Source: Zoroaster sp. YZ-2022
Lineage: Eukaryota; Echinodermata; Asteroidea; Forcipulatida; Zoroasteridae
Direction of reading: 5' to 3'
Assembly (NCBI GenBank): GCA_029582265.1
Contig: CM055822.1
Location: forward strand, 1,116,001-1,180,000
DNA: 64,000 nucleotides
Below the pieces are notes generated by a model. That model worked only from the letters and a program-made list of their open reading frames with translations, had not been told where the DNA came from and did no database searches. Below are positions 1 through 13,500 of the stretch, piece after piece. The stretch's first letter is position 1; each line of letters opens with the position of its first letter. Made by a program: the position numbers and the translations under genes.

Positions 1-96
1 AGAGCAGAGATCAACGACGGGTGATAACTATGATATGATTTAGCGATATTTGATTGATTGGGCATTGTTTTGTGTATTGAAGTTCATTATGGATTT

Positions 97-293
97 TAAA
101 TGAACAATATATCGCGATCAGAGCAGACTTTCAACAGGGCATGGAATCGGTGTCCTAGTTTAAATTTAATGGCTCATTTATGCAGCAACAACGGTAATAT
201 GACCTTATCATGTGGGGCATTCTTTTCAGTCACTGAGTTATTCTAAAACACACACAATTCCATGCCCTGTTGATTGTGACAATGTCCCTTTAA
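97..293. mobile_element. Palindromic MITE, TTAAAGGGACA family, copy 1
   Basis: The stretch begins with a block around 111-145 (core CAGACTTTCAACAGGGCATG) and ends with its inverted counterpart around 258-293 (ATTCCATGCCCTGTTGA, then GTCCCTTTAA). Other copies start TTAAAGGGACA at 46733 and 60456. The ends and the TTAA fit non-autonomous elements of a TTAA-inserting superfamily such as piggyBac or Kolobok; the superfamily is inference. There is no coding capacity. Confidence 0.65.
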
Positions 294-524
294 GAACGAT
301 TGTAATTTGTTACTTCTAATTAAGCTGTAACAGATGGATTATACATTTCTTTGTTTATTGTTACATGACGATCGAGTAAAATCAAATCTATTCTAATATC
401 TTCTCCCTTTTCTTAGTTTTCTGATTTTGTTTTAATCATTAACTGAAATGTGTGATAACTGCTTGTTTAGTACAAAAATAGTGGACCTCATATTAGTTTG
501 ATAATTGGCGTTTTTATGTTTAAG

Positions 525-1505
525 ATTCAGACCTGATTCTCGAGAGTGGATCGTTAAGAATCGACACAGACATGGCGATGATATTCTACCTCGGCGAAGT
601 CGAGGGGTCGACTACAACTGCATATAATGACATATCGGTATCGAGCAACACTCAGACCGACAACTTGACGACCTCTGGCTCGAGTATGACGCCCTCAACC
701 AACACGATATCTACCAAGAACACAACCACTAACCCAAGTGGGACCAACTTGACGACCTCTGGCTCGAGTATGACGCCCTCAACCAACACGATATCTACCA
801 AGAACACAACCACTAACCCAAGTGGGACCAACTTGACGACCTCTGGCTCGAGTATGACGCCCTCAACCAACACGATATCTACCAAGACCACAACCACTAA
901 CCCAAGTGGGACCAACTTGACGACCTCTGGCTCGAGTATGACGCCCTCAACCAACACGATATCTACCAAGAACACAACCACCAACTCAAGTGGGACCCCA
1001 GGGGGATCCCCTCCCAATGTAACCGCTTCGTCTGACGGCATAAATTCATCTTACGGAGGCTCAGTCACATTTGGTGCAGCGACGATCATTACTAATGTTA
1101 GCTCAACCGAGGTAGAGGGATCAGAGACAACCTCCGCATCAACCACGATGACTTCACCAACATCTTCGGATGATGTCACTCGCCCAACGGACGTCATGAA
1201 CACCACGGCGACAGGTACAACAGCCCATGCGTCCCTGGGCAACGACGGGTGGAAGTTGATCTTAAACGGGACATTAACCAATCACACTTATCGAGATAAG
1301 AATGGCAAGGTGTGGAAATACAACATCTCTACGTTCTCAAAGGAAGGCTCCATCGAACTCAAGGAGAGTTTGAACATAATAGTGTCTGGAAGCAGCTCAC
1401 TGCGTCTGATGAGTCTTAACAAAAGTATCATTATCGGTGCAAACATCATAATAGACGGCCAAGGTGATGGGGAACCGACCAGTATGTTCGCCGGTGGATT
1501 TCAAG
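525..1505 (+). CDS. aGPCR exon 1 (visible): mucin-like Ser/Thr-rich ectodomain with four 28-residue repeats
   Basis: Positions 661-996 hold four almost identical 84-bp units, each encoding 28 residues rich in Thr, Ser and Asn, with N-glycosylation sequons such as NLT, NTT and NKT-like variants. A further Ser/Thr-rich stretch follows to about 1230. A non-repetitive part then begins near [15 protein letters not shown] and ends in [16 protein letters not shown], which resembles the strand-and-turn style of the glycine-rich exons that follow. Mucin-like stalks are common in adhesion GPCRs. The exon ends at CAAG/gttggg in phase 1. Confidence 0.8.
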
Positions 1506-4500
1506 GTTGGGTTAATAATTATTTATACATTAATTTAGTAATTGATTGTTTTATTTATTTATTTATTTTTTATTTTTAAATTTTTGTATTTTTGTATTTT
1601 TGTATTTTTGTATTGTTTGTTGGGGTGTTGGGGTGTTTGTGTGTTTGTTTGTTTGATTTTTTTTGGGGGGGGGGGCTTAAAGGTAAGGTACAGAATTAGT
1701 CCTTCAAAATTAACAATTTGAGAAAGAGTACTCTTTCCTAAATACCACGTTATAACGAATTATTTAAAAAAATCATTAATTTCTCGTTAACAACACAACG
1801 CTGAAACTTTCACAAGTTGGTTGTTTAATGTATATCTTGGCCAACATTACCAATGTTGTACCTTCCCTTCAATGTATATCTTGATTCAAAGAGAGTAAGC
1901 ATACTCATAGAAGCAGTTTAGCCAACATTACCAATGTTGTACCTTCCCTTCAATGTATATCCTGATTCAAAGAGAGTAAGCATACTCATAGAAGCAGTTT
2001 TGCCAACATTACCAATGTTGTACCTTCCCTTCAATGTATATCTTGATTCAAAGAGAGTAAGCATACTCATAGAAGCAGTTTAGCCAACATTACCAATGTT
2101 GTACCTTCCCTTCAATGTATATCCTGATTCACAGAGAGTAAGCATACTCATAGAAGCAGTTTGGCCAACATTACCAATGTTGTACCTTCCCTTCAATGTA
2201 TATCTCGATTCAAAGAGAGTAAGCATACTCATAGAAGCAGTTTAGTCAACATTACCAATGTTGTACCTTCCCTTCAATGTATATCTCGATTCAAAGAGAG
2301 TAAGCATACTCATAGAAGCAGTTTGGCCAACATTACCAATGTTGTACCTTCCCTTCAATGTATATCTTGATTCAAAGAGTAAGCATACTCATAGAAGCAG
2401 TTTTGCCAACATTACCAATGTTGTACCTTCCCTTCAATGTATATCTTGATTCAAAGAGAGTAAGCATACTCATAGAAGCAGTTTTGCCAACATTACCAAT
2501 GGTGTACCTTCCCTTTAATGTATATCTTGATTCAAAGAGAGTAAGCATACTCATAGAAGCAGTTTTGCCAACATTACCAATGTTGTACCTTCCCTTTAAT
2601 GTATATCTTGATTTAGAGAGTAAGCATACTCATAGAAGCAGTTTTGCCAACATTACCAATGCTGTACCTTCCTGATTCAAAGAGAGTAAGCATGCTCATA
2701 GAAGCAGTTTTGCCAACATTACCAATGTTGTACCTTCCTTTCAATGTATATCTTGATTCAAAGAGAGTAAACATACTAGTAAAAGCAGTTTTGCCAACGT
2801 TACCTTGTACCTTCCCAAGCCAAAAAATATACTGTTATGATATTTTCTCAAATTTCCTTTTAATTGTATAAATATGCATTCTGAAGAGGTATCGATGAAA
2901 CACCTTGTGAATGGTTGCTATAAGACACAAATAAACCTGTAAAAGTGAAATATAAATATTCAGCTACTAAAATATTGGTACATAGGCATATGCTACAACA
3001 ATAATCCACACCTATATGGTTGGTCCCTCCCAGTCAAACTGCAGAGATCTCATCAGGTCCAACCTCTTCCTTTTTTGAGAATTGTTGTCTAAAATGTCCA
3101 TGGGCGTATGCTTTTATAGATTTGTGGGGTCCCGGTGGAGGAGAGGACAATGCTGTGCGCCCTGGAGGGGCGGGTCACGGTGGACACGGTGGAGGAAGTC
3201 ATAATTACGAGGGGAACCAAAATCAGTCCAGTTGTTCGTCAGGTGTGGCAGCATCGATTCCAAATGCCACAACAAACGGGACAGTGTCACAGACACCTGG
3301 AGACACTACAATCTCCAGTGTTACAGACCACACAGACAACTTCACCGCACCCGAAGTTATGGGTGTTTTAACGTCACCAAACATGAGTATGGCTGTTTCA
3401 TACAGTGTGTACACATACGGTTTCCCCTATCTGCTGGACAATTTTATCCATCTTCTGGGCGGAAGCGCAGGTGGGTTTAAAGATGTATCGCCCGGGTTTT
3501 TCGTTATTTTACCGGCCACAATATTGTTGTTTTAAGAATCGGAAGATTTCTAATTTCCTTTTAGAACCAAATTTGTTTTACCTCAACGAGACATTTCACA
3601 GAATAATTTAAGTCAGTTAAACAGTAAAATAAATGTCCGAATGAATTCATGGCAGGACAACAAATTAATTTTGTGACATATTTACTGTGTAAACTAAACT
3701 GTAAGCATGTTTCTCACTATTCTTTGTGTAAAATTTGTCATCCTCAAGTAAAAACGCAATGTTGCCAGAAATAGAAATGCAAAAATAGGGAAAAACATGA
3801 GAGAAAAAATTGTTAAATAGTTTGTATCCAAATTTTCTTCAGTGCCATCCTTAAAGGCTAGAAGTGCACACCTCAATTGTGATTACAAATCAATCTGTGA
3901 CGTTTACAATTTGTCAGTATTTTCTGTAAAAATTGTGAATGCTTTTGCCACATCCTCAGACCCACGCGTCAGCATTTTTAATTTTCCTTATTTTTTTGGC
4001 TATGAAACGATGTCCAATTGCAGCCAAAATTGCTGGATCGATTGGAATTCTGCTATGTTGTGCTTTAAACGAAGCTTCTTTGTGAGGCCTTTCTTAGCCT
4101 CCTTACTTTATGGGAAATGTTACAATAAATCCCGTATTTCCCTGTTGGCCAAAAAAAAAACCGACCGATGACCAGAAATCGGAGACTTTTTTTGGCTTTC
4201 TGATTTGAATTCTGCATTGTGCAGGAACTTTCTCAAGTTAATTGCATGACCGCCTGAGAATGTAACCATTTCCTCTTGAGATAAAAAAAATGTTTTACTT
4301 AAATTAGTCTGGTATTCATAATTTCCAATCAGGAGGAGTCGTACGTCCTGACCAGCATCGTTTGGGCGGTGGTGGCGCTATTGAGCTACACGCACTTAAT
4401 GGGAACATCATCATAGGTAAGGAGAAAATGCACTTAGTATTTTCATTTTCAATGTAAAAAGAAAACGTGTCATTAGAAAGTTTTTTAAGGTAAACGAACC

Positions 4501-7500
4501 TTACAAAACTTAAAAGAAAACGCATCAGTCATCATTTTTATTTGAAAATAATTATAACTTGCTCAAGAATACATATTCTGAGGATACTTTGAAATATCAC
4601 AGGTTTTATCCTATGTATAAGTGTAAAAACAACTTTATATACATTTTCAACACGACTTTTTAAATCCGCTCCTTTGAAACAGGTATAATACTTTATAAAT
4701 GGACCTATTTAAAAAGTAACAATTTATGATTTTTTCGTAAAACAAATAATATATTAAAGCATATAGATATTGTATGTCATATCACTTTGGCAACAAATTC
4801 GACTCATATAACATCAATTTTAAGAAATGAGTTTTATGCCTTGAACCTCACCAGATGCAACCGTGTCCGCAAGAGGGCAGTCTTTGACCGATGGTAACCG
4901 CATGAGATGTATGGGAGGCGGCAGTGGTGGTCTTATTCGTCTACGAGCTCAAAACGTAAGATGTGTCATTGGCTGATAAAGCCTTACCCAAACCGACCCA
5001 CAATAATAACTTACTATTCAGGTTTTAATTTTATATTTAATTGGGGGATTAGAAATATATATATATTTTTATGTTTTTTTTAATTTTGTAGAAAATCCTT
5101 CTCCCTCTATCCTTCCCCTTCTATCCTTCTCCCTCTTTCTCCCTCTATCCTTCTCCCTCTTTCTCCTTCTATCCTTCTCCATCCTTTTCCATCCTTTTCC
5201 ATCCTTTTCCATCATTCTCCATCCTTCTCCATCCTTCTCCGTTGTTGATCTGTTCTTTAATTCATCTGTCTTATAACACTGACTTTACATTACACAGATA
5301 CATGTTACACCAAATGGTTCCCTGGTAGTCTCTGGTGGAGACGTCAGTACTGGTAATGGAGGAGGTGGGGCTGGGGGAGTTATCCAACTCAGGATCTCAC
5401 CAATGGGGAAACTAAGGGTGGTCGGTGGAGAGTTATTGATGGACGGTGGACGAGGGATGACCAGGAAAGGTCAAAATGGATTCTTATCGATAACAGTTGG
5501 TGAGATGACAGTTGTTAAATACAAATATTAAAGTAAGACACTTTCATCTTTGAAACTTCATGACATTGTAGCTTTTGGTGAAAATAGTCAAAATGTGTAA
5601 TAATAAAACATCTTTTTTTTATTTTTAAAAATATTTTCTCCATAAAATGTCACTATTGCTAGCTAGACCGAGATGGAGCACTGGTGTATATTTGCAAAGA
5701 CGTCTATGCCCAAATATGGTGTAAATTCTGGATGTTTGTGACTTGAACTCAAATCAAGTCAATATTTATTTCTACATTGTCATTAATACAATCAAAGAGA
5801 TACACAACATGAGATTTCTGTAATAGCAATTAATAAATTCAATCAAGTAATGTATTAATACAGAAGCAATTATGGAGACATTTTCACAAAGCCAAAGACT
5901 TGTGGGGACATGCAGGGTTGTTTAAAGTGGTTGAACGGGCCTATTAACAAATTTACAGACCCGTAGACCGATTTTAAAAGTTATTTGAAATTTTAGTTAT
6001 TCCAGAGAATGTTGGCGGAAGCGGCGGTCAGTGCCCATGTTCTACAAGTTGTAGTAAGCAACTTGGTTGTAGTAAGCAACTTGACGCTGACTTAAAGGTA
6101 CAGTACAAGATCCTTAGAAGAAAATAAATATCTATTTCTCTTTTGAACCTTGAGTTGGCAATTTCCTCTGTGAAGCGATCTTCCTACTAAAAATAAAAAG
6201 AGGATAGTAACAGAAAGGTAGCCAGTTTAATGGGAGTAGCTAAGCTTGGAGAACTGTTTAGCAAATTTCTAATATTTAATCGTCATCATCCCTAGCCCAT
6301 TATGAGGCTTATTTAGGCAATGCTATATGTAAAGCTTATTATCTATGCATATGTACAGGTCAAATTCAAACTAACACATGTATTGGTATCATAAGTAGAC
6401 ACAGAGCTAGGTCCAGCTGGTCCAATTTCACGACACTGCAATCCCGTTGCTATAATTACTATTGAAAGAAGATATCTTTATGAGAGAACAAACTTTATGA
6501 AACCCCCCCCCAAAAAAAGAAAAAGAAAGAAAGAAAGATTGACTACGTTACGCCAGAACCCCCAAAGTGCCTAATGGTTGGGCCAAAACCTTTATGGAAT
6601 TGTGATCTCGCAGGGGTGGGGGGTACGAACAAACGTCTCAGACACAATTACAGCTTGACCGATGACTAAATACGATATGATATATTTTGTATTTTATTGT
6701 TGTAATTTTGATAATGTTTTAATGTTACACTATGTACCACGCTGTAATAAGCCATCACATCGTGAAATTAAATCAATAAATCAACCAATCTTGAAACATG
6801 TACCTTTTTTATATTTTGTTTATAAAGGGAAGGTATAACATTGGTAATGATGGCAATCCTGTCTTTATGAGTTTGCTTACTCTCTTTGAATCAAGATAAA
6901 CATTAAATAATCCACAACAAGATTATTGTATTTTCTTGTTGTAGGAATTATTCAACATGAATGGTTGCACAAAAGAAACAACGCCTGTGAGTAATACATA
7001 ATTATAATACTAACTCTACAGTCAGTAAGATTTGAAAGTTTCAGTCGGTCCACAAGTTTGGGAGAAAATTGGAAACCGTGATTTCTTCAAATTTCAATGT
7101 TTTCAGCACACTAGGACGGTATTAATTTTCATAGTGGACAGTTCTGAATTTAGGACTTGAAACCAAGTCTAAAATTCGAACTGAAATTTATGGGCATTAT
7201 TTTATCCTTTCTTTAAAATGACAGCACCTCAAACAAAAATTTTTCGGGGCAGATTGATATTTCTATCAGCTTTATACCAAGTAAGATTAGCATTATAATT
7301 TGATAATTTTGGAATGAACATAATTGCTTTGCAAATCGTTTGTTTTGTTTTTACCATTTTAGGCACAAGCAGCGGCCATCATGATCAGTGTTGAAGAAAT
7401 TGCGAAGAACCTCTCAACAACACTAACACTCGGCACCTCATACAGAGTTGATAACGAAGAATACAGTAAGTATTCATCACTGCGTATTTTTATGTCATTA

Positions 7501-10500
7501 CCATAATTTTGCTAAAGCCTGATGAGCTATTGTTTAGTTGGTCCATCCGCACCATACATGAACTGTTGAGGGCGCATGTTTTTAGATCACTGTTGATCGA
7601 TAGGGCAGCGATAGTGCGTTGGCTGGGAAGTAGTGCCTGCGAGTACTATTACATACGTAAATAAAGTGTACACACAATGCTCAGTTATAGGTTGATGAAA
7701 TTCTTGCGTCGGGTGATAAACAATTGATTTAATTTTGCCCTACACTGACGTGTTGCCAAAGCGCCCTATCATCAAGAAACGGAATGTATTTTCAATGCTA
7801 GAGAGCTATTATGTGGATAAATCCATCAACATTAAGAAGAAAAGTTACACCAGCGTCCTTTTTGTCAGTAAAAATGTTCCAAGACTTGCAATCTGACAGG
7901 AGGTTGCTCAAATATTTTTGTATGCTTTCATGAAACAATAAATGTTAAATAAATCATGATGTATCTTTATAAGTTTTTGCAGCACGCTTTTAGGGAGATC
8001 GATGACCATGATTGAAAAGGAACGTTTGTAGAGAATTGTTTGTGCAACCTCTGAATCACTAAATATTGATATATACTGTTCCAAGTGCTGAAGATGATTA
8101 ACTTATCATACTTACACATTTCTTGTTTGTAATAGTTATGCAGATTGATGTGTTAGATGCCAGGACTTTTGCAGGATTAAACTCTCCCAATAAATCTGTA
8201 TCGGCCTCCATTGCAATTGGAAAGTCCGCCATACCAAACGATTATACAGGTATTATTGTCTCCTGGCATTCTACAGTGTAGATTGACCTTTTTATATTTG
8301 CCTGTTTGTTCGTTACTTAATTTCTTAGTTTATTTTCAAATATTGCATTCGTTTGTCTATCGGTTGAACTCTCGGCCGTGGTTTACAGAGTAGCTTCCAC
8401 ATAAACTTGGCATTTTATTGGTTTATCTGCACTTTAAAAACCATGTTTTCGAGTAGTTTGTTCATTTTCAAAAAAACTTCTTTATTATTTTTATAATAGA
8501 CCTCTACGATATGGTCTAGCCATCTTCTGTTCATCCATACAAACTCAAGTGAACAAACCGAGAGATAGAAGAAGAAATACTCAGGCCCGTTAATGTTATG
8601 ACAATCAGCGCTTTTGTCGTACTTGCGTACTGGAATATGGCCAAGATGGCCGTATCGTGATATCAAGGTTTTTACAAAATTGACTTCCCCAGGGTTTCGA
8701 GCAGTATCAGTTTTTCCTCGATCTGATTCTTTCTCTAATAATAATACTAATAATAACACAACATTTGTTATGTCCACTTACCGTACTCTTCTGAACCTTC
8801 TGAAGTTGTAGTCAGCAGGCCGAATCTAGTCCGCATGTCGCTAACTGTATGGTGCAGCTTATGCATGCTAGAGTGTGTTGAGCTTTTGTTTGAAGCTCTC
8901 GTGTGATGTGGATGAAACTACATGGTGATCCAGGTTATTCCATGCCTTGCCAGTCCGTGGAAAAAAGGAGTACTTGAAGACATCCTTACTTATAAAACTC
9001 TGTAAAACATTCAAAGGCACCGGTCTAGATGTCAACAAAATTCTCAAAAAAGCAAGTGAAAAAGCAAGTGTGAACAGATGATGTTTTAAGTCGCTGCTGA
9101 AAGAGAGAAATATTGTGTATTTCCTAGCCCCATTCTAGGTCCAATACACTGGACTCCCTCCGTACCATTGGCCCTAACCTCACATATACAAAAGGGGCGA
9201 TTTTTCTTTTTTTCAGCTTTTGATCTGCTAATTATTACAATGTAGTGATTAGGTAACCTTTGGCATAAAATCCATTATTCTGAGATGGCTCACTTTAATG
9301 AAATTTTAGGAACATTTTTGAAATTAAAAAAATAAAAAATAAATAAATAAAACTTCACCAAAATTACCGATCTCATAATAGCGAACTTTATACCAAAAGT
9401 GTTTGCTTGGGCAAGCTTACCTAATCACAAAATTAAATTTTAGATTGTAATAATTAGCAGATCAAATTCGTACAGGCTGTGTATTTCCCTGAGGTCTTCT
9501 GGTAGGGAGTTCCACAGCCTAGGTGCGATAAAGGAAAATGCCCTGAACCCTAAACCTTGTCTGACAATGCTCGATCACAATGTTCTGTCCCTGAAACAGA
9601 ACGATAATATATTTAGGTGTTTGCAACCAATGCGGTTTATGTTTTATAGTCTGATACACTGTTAGTGTTACTAAGAACGACTCGTGCTTCTGTAGGGAGG
9701 CCAGGACTAATAATTCTGTCATAATTCAGTATTCTGGGTTTTTATTTCGATAACTAAGTCATACAATATGTGATGTGTTTAATACAAAAAAATAATAAAG
9801 GCATGGTATTAATGTGTTTCCTTGAAATAATATTTAAACCTGTTTTGCAAAAAGTATTTGTTATTAACGAAAAAGTATCATGGAAATCATTTTCCGTACC
9901 AGGGTAGACCCTGGGGTCGAGGTTGGGTCTATAGGTTCACAAACTGCCTCAGTGATTCAGCTGTTTTAGAGAGAAAAAATATTATTCGAACATTTAACAA
10001 ATCTTTTTACAGGCAAATTGATCATTGTGGGGACAGCCTTTAAAAGATTACACCGTTATCTATCCGGGAAACTTTATACCAATGGAAGGTAAGTTTCCAT
10101 CGACATTTTTTGCTGCTTATTCCTTTTCTTGACTTTAATGGTTAAGAGATTGGTATTCAGAACGGTCAAATTTGTGTTGCTATATGTGACTGGTTCTGGC
10201 AAAACCCTAAACTTGGTCCCGATTTTCAAAAGTGACCTCCCAAATTTATTGTGAAAATTAACAATGTTCCCAACAACATTTCAGAATTTTTCTTTTCCCA
10301 TCAAAATCTAGAGAAAATGCTCTAACTCTATATGGTAACATGGAAATCTCAAACTGGTCCCTGGGGTCAGTTTTTGACCTTTTTATGGCTGTTACGCATT
10401 ATGGTAAATGCCGAGGTTTCGGGTTTTGCCAGAGCGTGTCACATATAGCATTCTTTGGTTCAATGACTAGACTAGTGCACTCTGAATATGGACATTGACA

Positions 10501-13500
10501 AAATACCAGGGAGATCGCTTACAAAAAGGCAAAGGCCCGGATGGCTAAGTTGGTAGAGCGCTGGCACGTCAACCTAGAGGTTGCAGGTTCAAATCACGCT
10601 GTAGTGAATTATTTTTGTTCATTTCAAACAATATGTTTTTGATTCTTATAAAGATATAGATACATTTACCAACTTATTTTACCAAAGGGTATAGTTTTAG
10701 ACTTTAAATATGTTTTCATCTGCTGATAACCCGCACAGCTTGCAGAATGATACTATCATCAACAGTGATGTGGTGAGTGCTGTGGTACAGGGTAATGGAA
10801 GCTCACTGGATTTAACTGACGGGGTCAGGATTACAGTAGCCAACCATAAGGTAAGATCATCAACTATAAGAATTATATAAAAACAGTATATGAAATGATA
10901 ACCACGAGGTGATGTCATCAACTATAAGTATTATATAAAAACAGTATATGAAATAATAACCATCAGGTGAGATCATCAACTATAAGAATGATATAAAAAC
11001 AGTATATGAAATAATAACCATCAGGTGAGATCATCAACTATAAGAATAATATAAAAACAGTATATGAAATAAGTAAGATTTGTAGCTTTGCATGGTGAAA
11101 AGGATAAGTAAAGACTGTTTGCGGTGGCATGAAAAATTCTCTTTTGAGTAGTAATTAGTTCTGAAAAGAACTGATAGGTACTTTCGACCAGAAACCAGAT
11201 ACTTTTCTGGTGTAAAACATGATCCTAATCTTCATTACATGATTTAAAGGGTTGTAATTGCAAAGATCGCTATTGTTTTTCATTTGGCAAACTAATTTAC
11301 CAGTTACCAGAGAAATTGAAGAAAAAGTGAAGGTTGGGCAAGGATGATCACCAATTATTTGTTAATATGGCCTAAGGACATACTTTTGAAAATATTTTTA
11401 AAGGCTGGTTTATAAACAAAACTTTTGAATTTGACATTTTCTGGTTCCTATAGAAAGCATCGAGATCAAATACTGTCTGTGTATTCTGGGATTTCTCATC
11501 TCCGTAAGTATTTAATTTACCCTTCTATAAATAAGCGGCCATCTTCGTTTTCCTATGTACAAATCTATGAGACTCAGAACGAGGCTCGTGTCCAAAAGGA
11601 ATCCGTGCCTTTAAAGGTTGGTCCACTCCACTTCACAGTGAAGCTCAATATACTTTCAAGAGACTTGACAATGATGATGATCGCGTTGTGAAATAGCGCT
11701 GTTAAGGGTGTATTTAGAAACCTTGACAGCAACAGAATGTGCCCAACATTTTGCGCCCTTTATTTTTTAAGAGGGAAAAATCCTCATTTTGCTCTTTTCA
11801 TACCTATTATTCCAAATACATTTTGATCTTAAATATTGCACCTTTTACCAATGTCGTTCGTCCGGGTCTTTGACAAATAATTCACATAAATTAAAATTAA
11901 AAAATTATGCAGAAAAAAAATGTATTGCTCTCGCTCTACGTTTCCTGTAAAAATTATTTTTGTGTATACTTACTTTCTTTCTCACCTGCCGCTATTTTTT
12001 AAGTAACGGTGGGGCATGGTCAACATCCGGGTGTTCTTTAAACTCAACTAATGACACACACACAGTGTGCGTTTGCAATCATCTGACAAACTTTGCAGTG
12101 CTACTCCGAACTACAAATACTCCGGTAACATTTTCGCTCATTAATACAATTTAGAAAGGAAAACAAATACTCTTTTAGTGAGATATATCACAACACATTT
12201 CCCGGACGCTTGTTTTGATAGTGCTTAAATGCCCAAATGAATTTATTACAGGACCCGCAATAAATTAATTTCAGAAATAATTTACTGTAAAACCTTCTTT
12301 CTCATAATTAGGCCTATATTAAGAATATTTTATTTTAAAATAATTTGTTTTCAAGTAAAATAGCATTGTTTCGATGAAAAACAAACTTTTCTGAAATTGC
12401 CATTTAAATAGTTAAAAACACAGGCGATACATTAATTGTATTCTCACTCTCACATTTATTTTCTTACACCACAATATTTTAATTTCTGGTCATTATTAAT
12501 TGTATAAACACGTTCATTATTACAGGTGCCTCCCAACCACGAGAGGGCGCTAGAGATCATCACCTACTTCGGTCTTAGCTTGTCTTTTATCTGCCTTTTG
12601 GGGGCGCTTGTCATCATAGCAGCACTCCTCAGGTTCGGATAAAATAAATAGAAAATGCCTTTGTCTTGTCAGAGCTATCTCAGCTCTCCTAAAAAAAAAT
12701 TTTTTTTAAATAAATAAATAAAATAAAATAAAATAAAAAGTTTAAACAGTCTTCATAGATTTTCTGGGTTAAAATGTTATGATTTGTATGATTTCTCCAG
12801 GGAGGGAAAATCTATTACACAACTTGACTAAGTGAGTAAAATAAAAGCAAGATTATTCAGCACACTCAATCTTATCATTTTGAGGGTCCCCTTAAGTAGT
12901 GTCCATGAGCTAGAGTTATTGCAGCTAAAACAAAACAAAAAAGTAAAATATGTGTAAATATTTATAAACAGATCTATCTATAATGAAGTGAAAATCTAAC
13001 CCTGAAATTAAAGTACTTGATATCAGACTGTACGCAGTATTTCTAATGGGCGGGGTGTTGGTGGGGTGTTGGTGGGGGTGCATAGCTATGGATAGAACGT
13101 GTTGTAATCCCCCAAATTCGCTCAACGTAAGAGGGGATATGTTCCCCCTGGACCGTGTGTGTGTACAATCAGTGCAATTTTTGAAACAACCCATTCAGGC
13201 CACTCCAAGCCATTAGCTGTTGCCAGTGGCCTCCTACGGTAACCCTTCTGTGCACTGTCACACTACTAAAGGTTGGTGAAGAACATATTGAAAATTTAGT
13301 GGATCGGAGTGGCCTCCATGTGTAGTAGGGTTAATACACCCCAATTGAGTATAATTTGTCCAATCGGATTACCTAAACTGTCTTGGGCATGTACATGTAC
13401 TTGATTTAAAAAAAAAAGTAAGCAGTTTCGCTTACATGTACAGGGGGTAGGAGTATCCTATAACTTGCACTGATAAGGTCTACACCTGACCATCACTATA

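Noticed and set aside
652..1281. Minus-strand frames over the mucin-like exon
   Set aside because: Shadows of the Ser/Thr repeat exon; no splice or domain support.
2161..2871. Open frames across the 81-bp minisatellite
   Set aside because: The period is divisible by three and the frames begin and end with the array. They lie in an aGPCR intron.
10535..10605. Functional tRNA gene
   Set aside because: A and B boxes are present but the acceptor stem does not pair; a SINE head or pseudogene is more likely. The same applies to 23533-23591.
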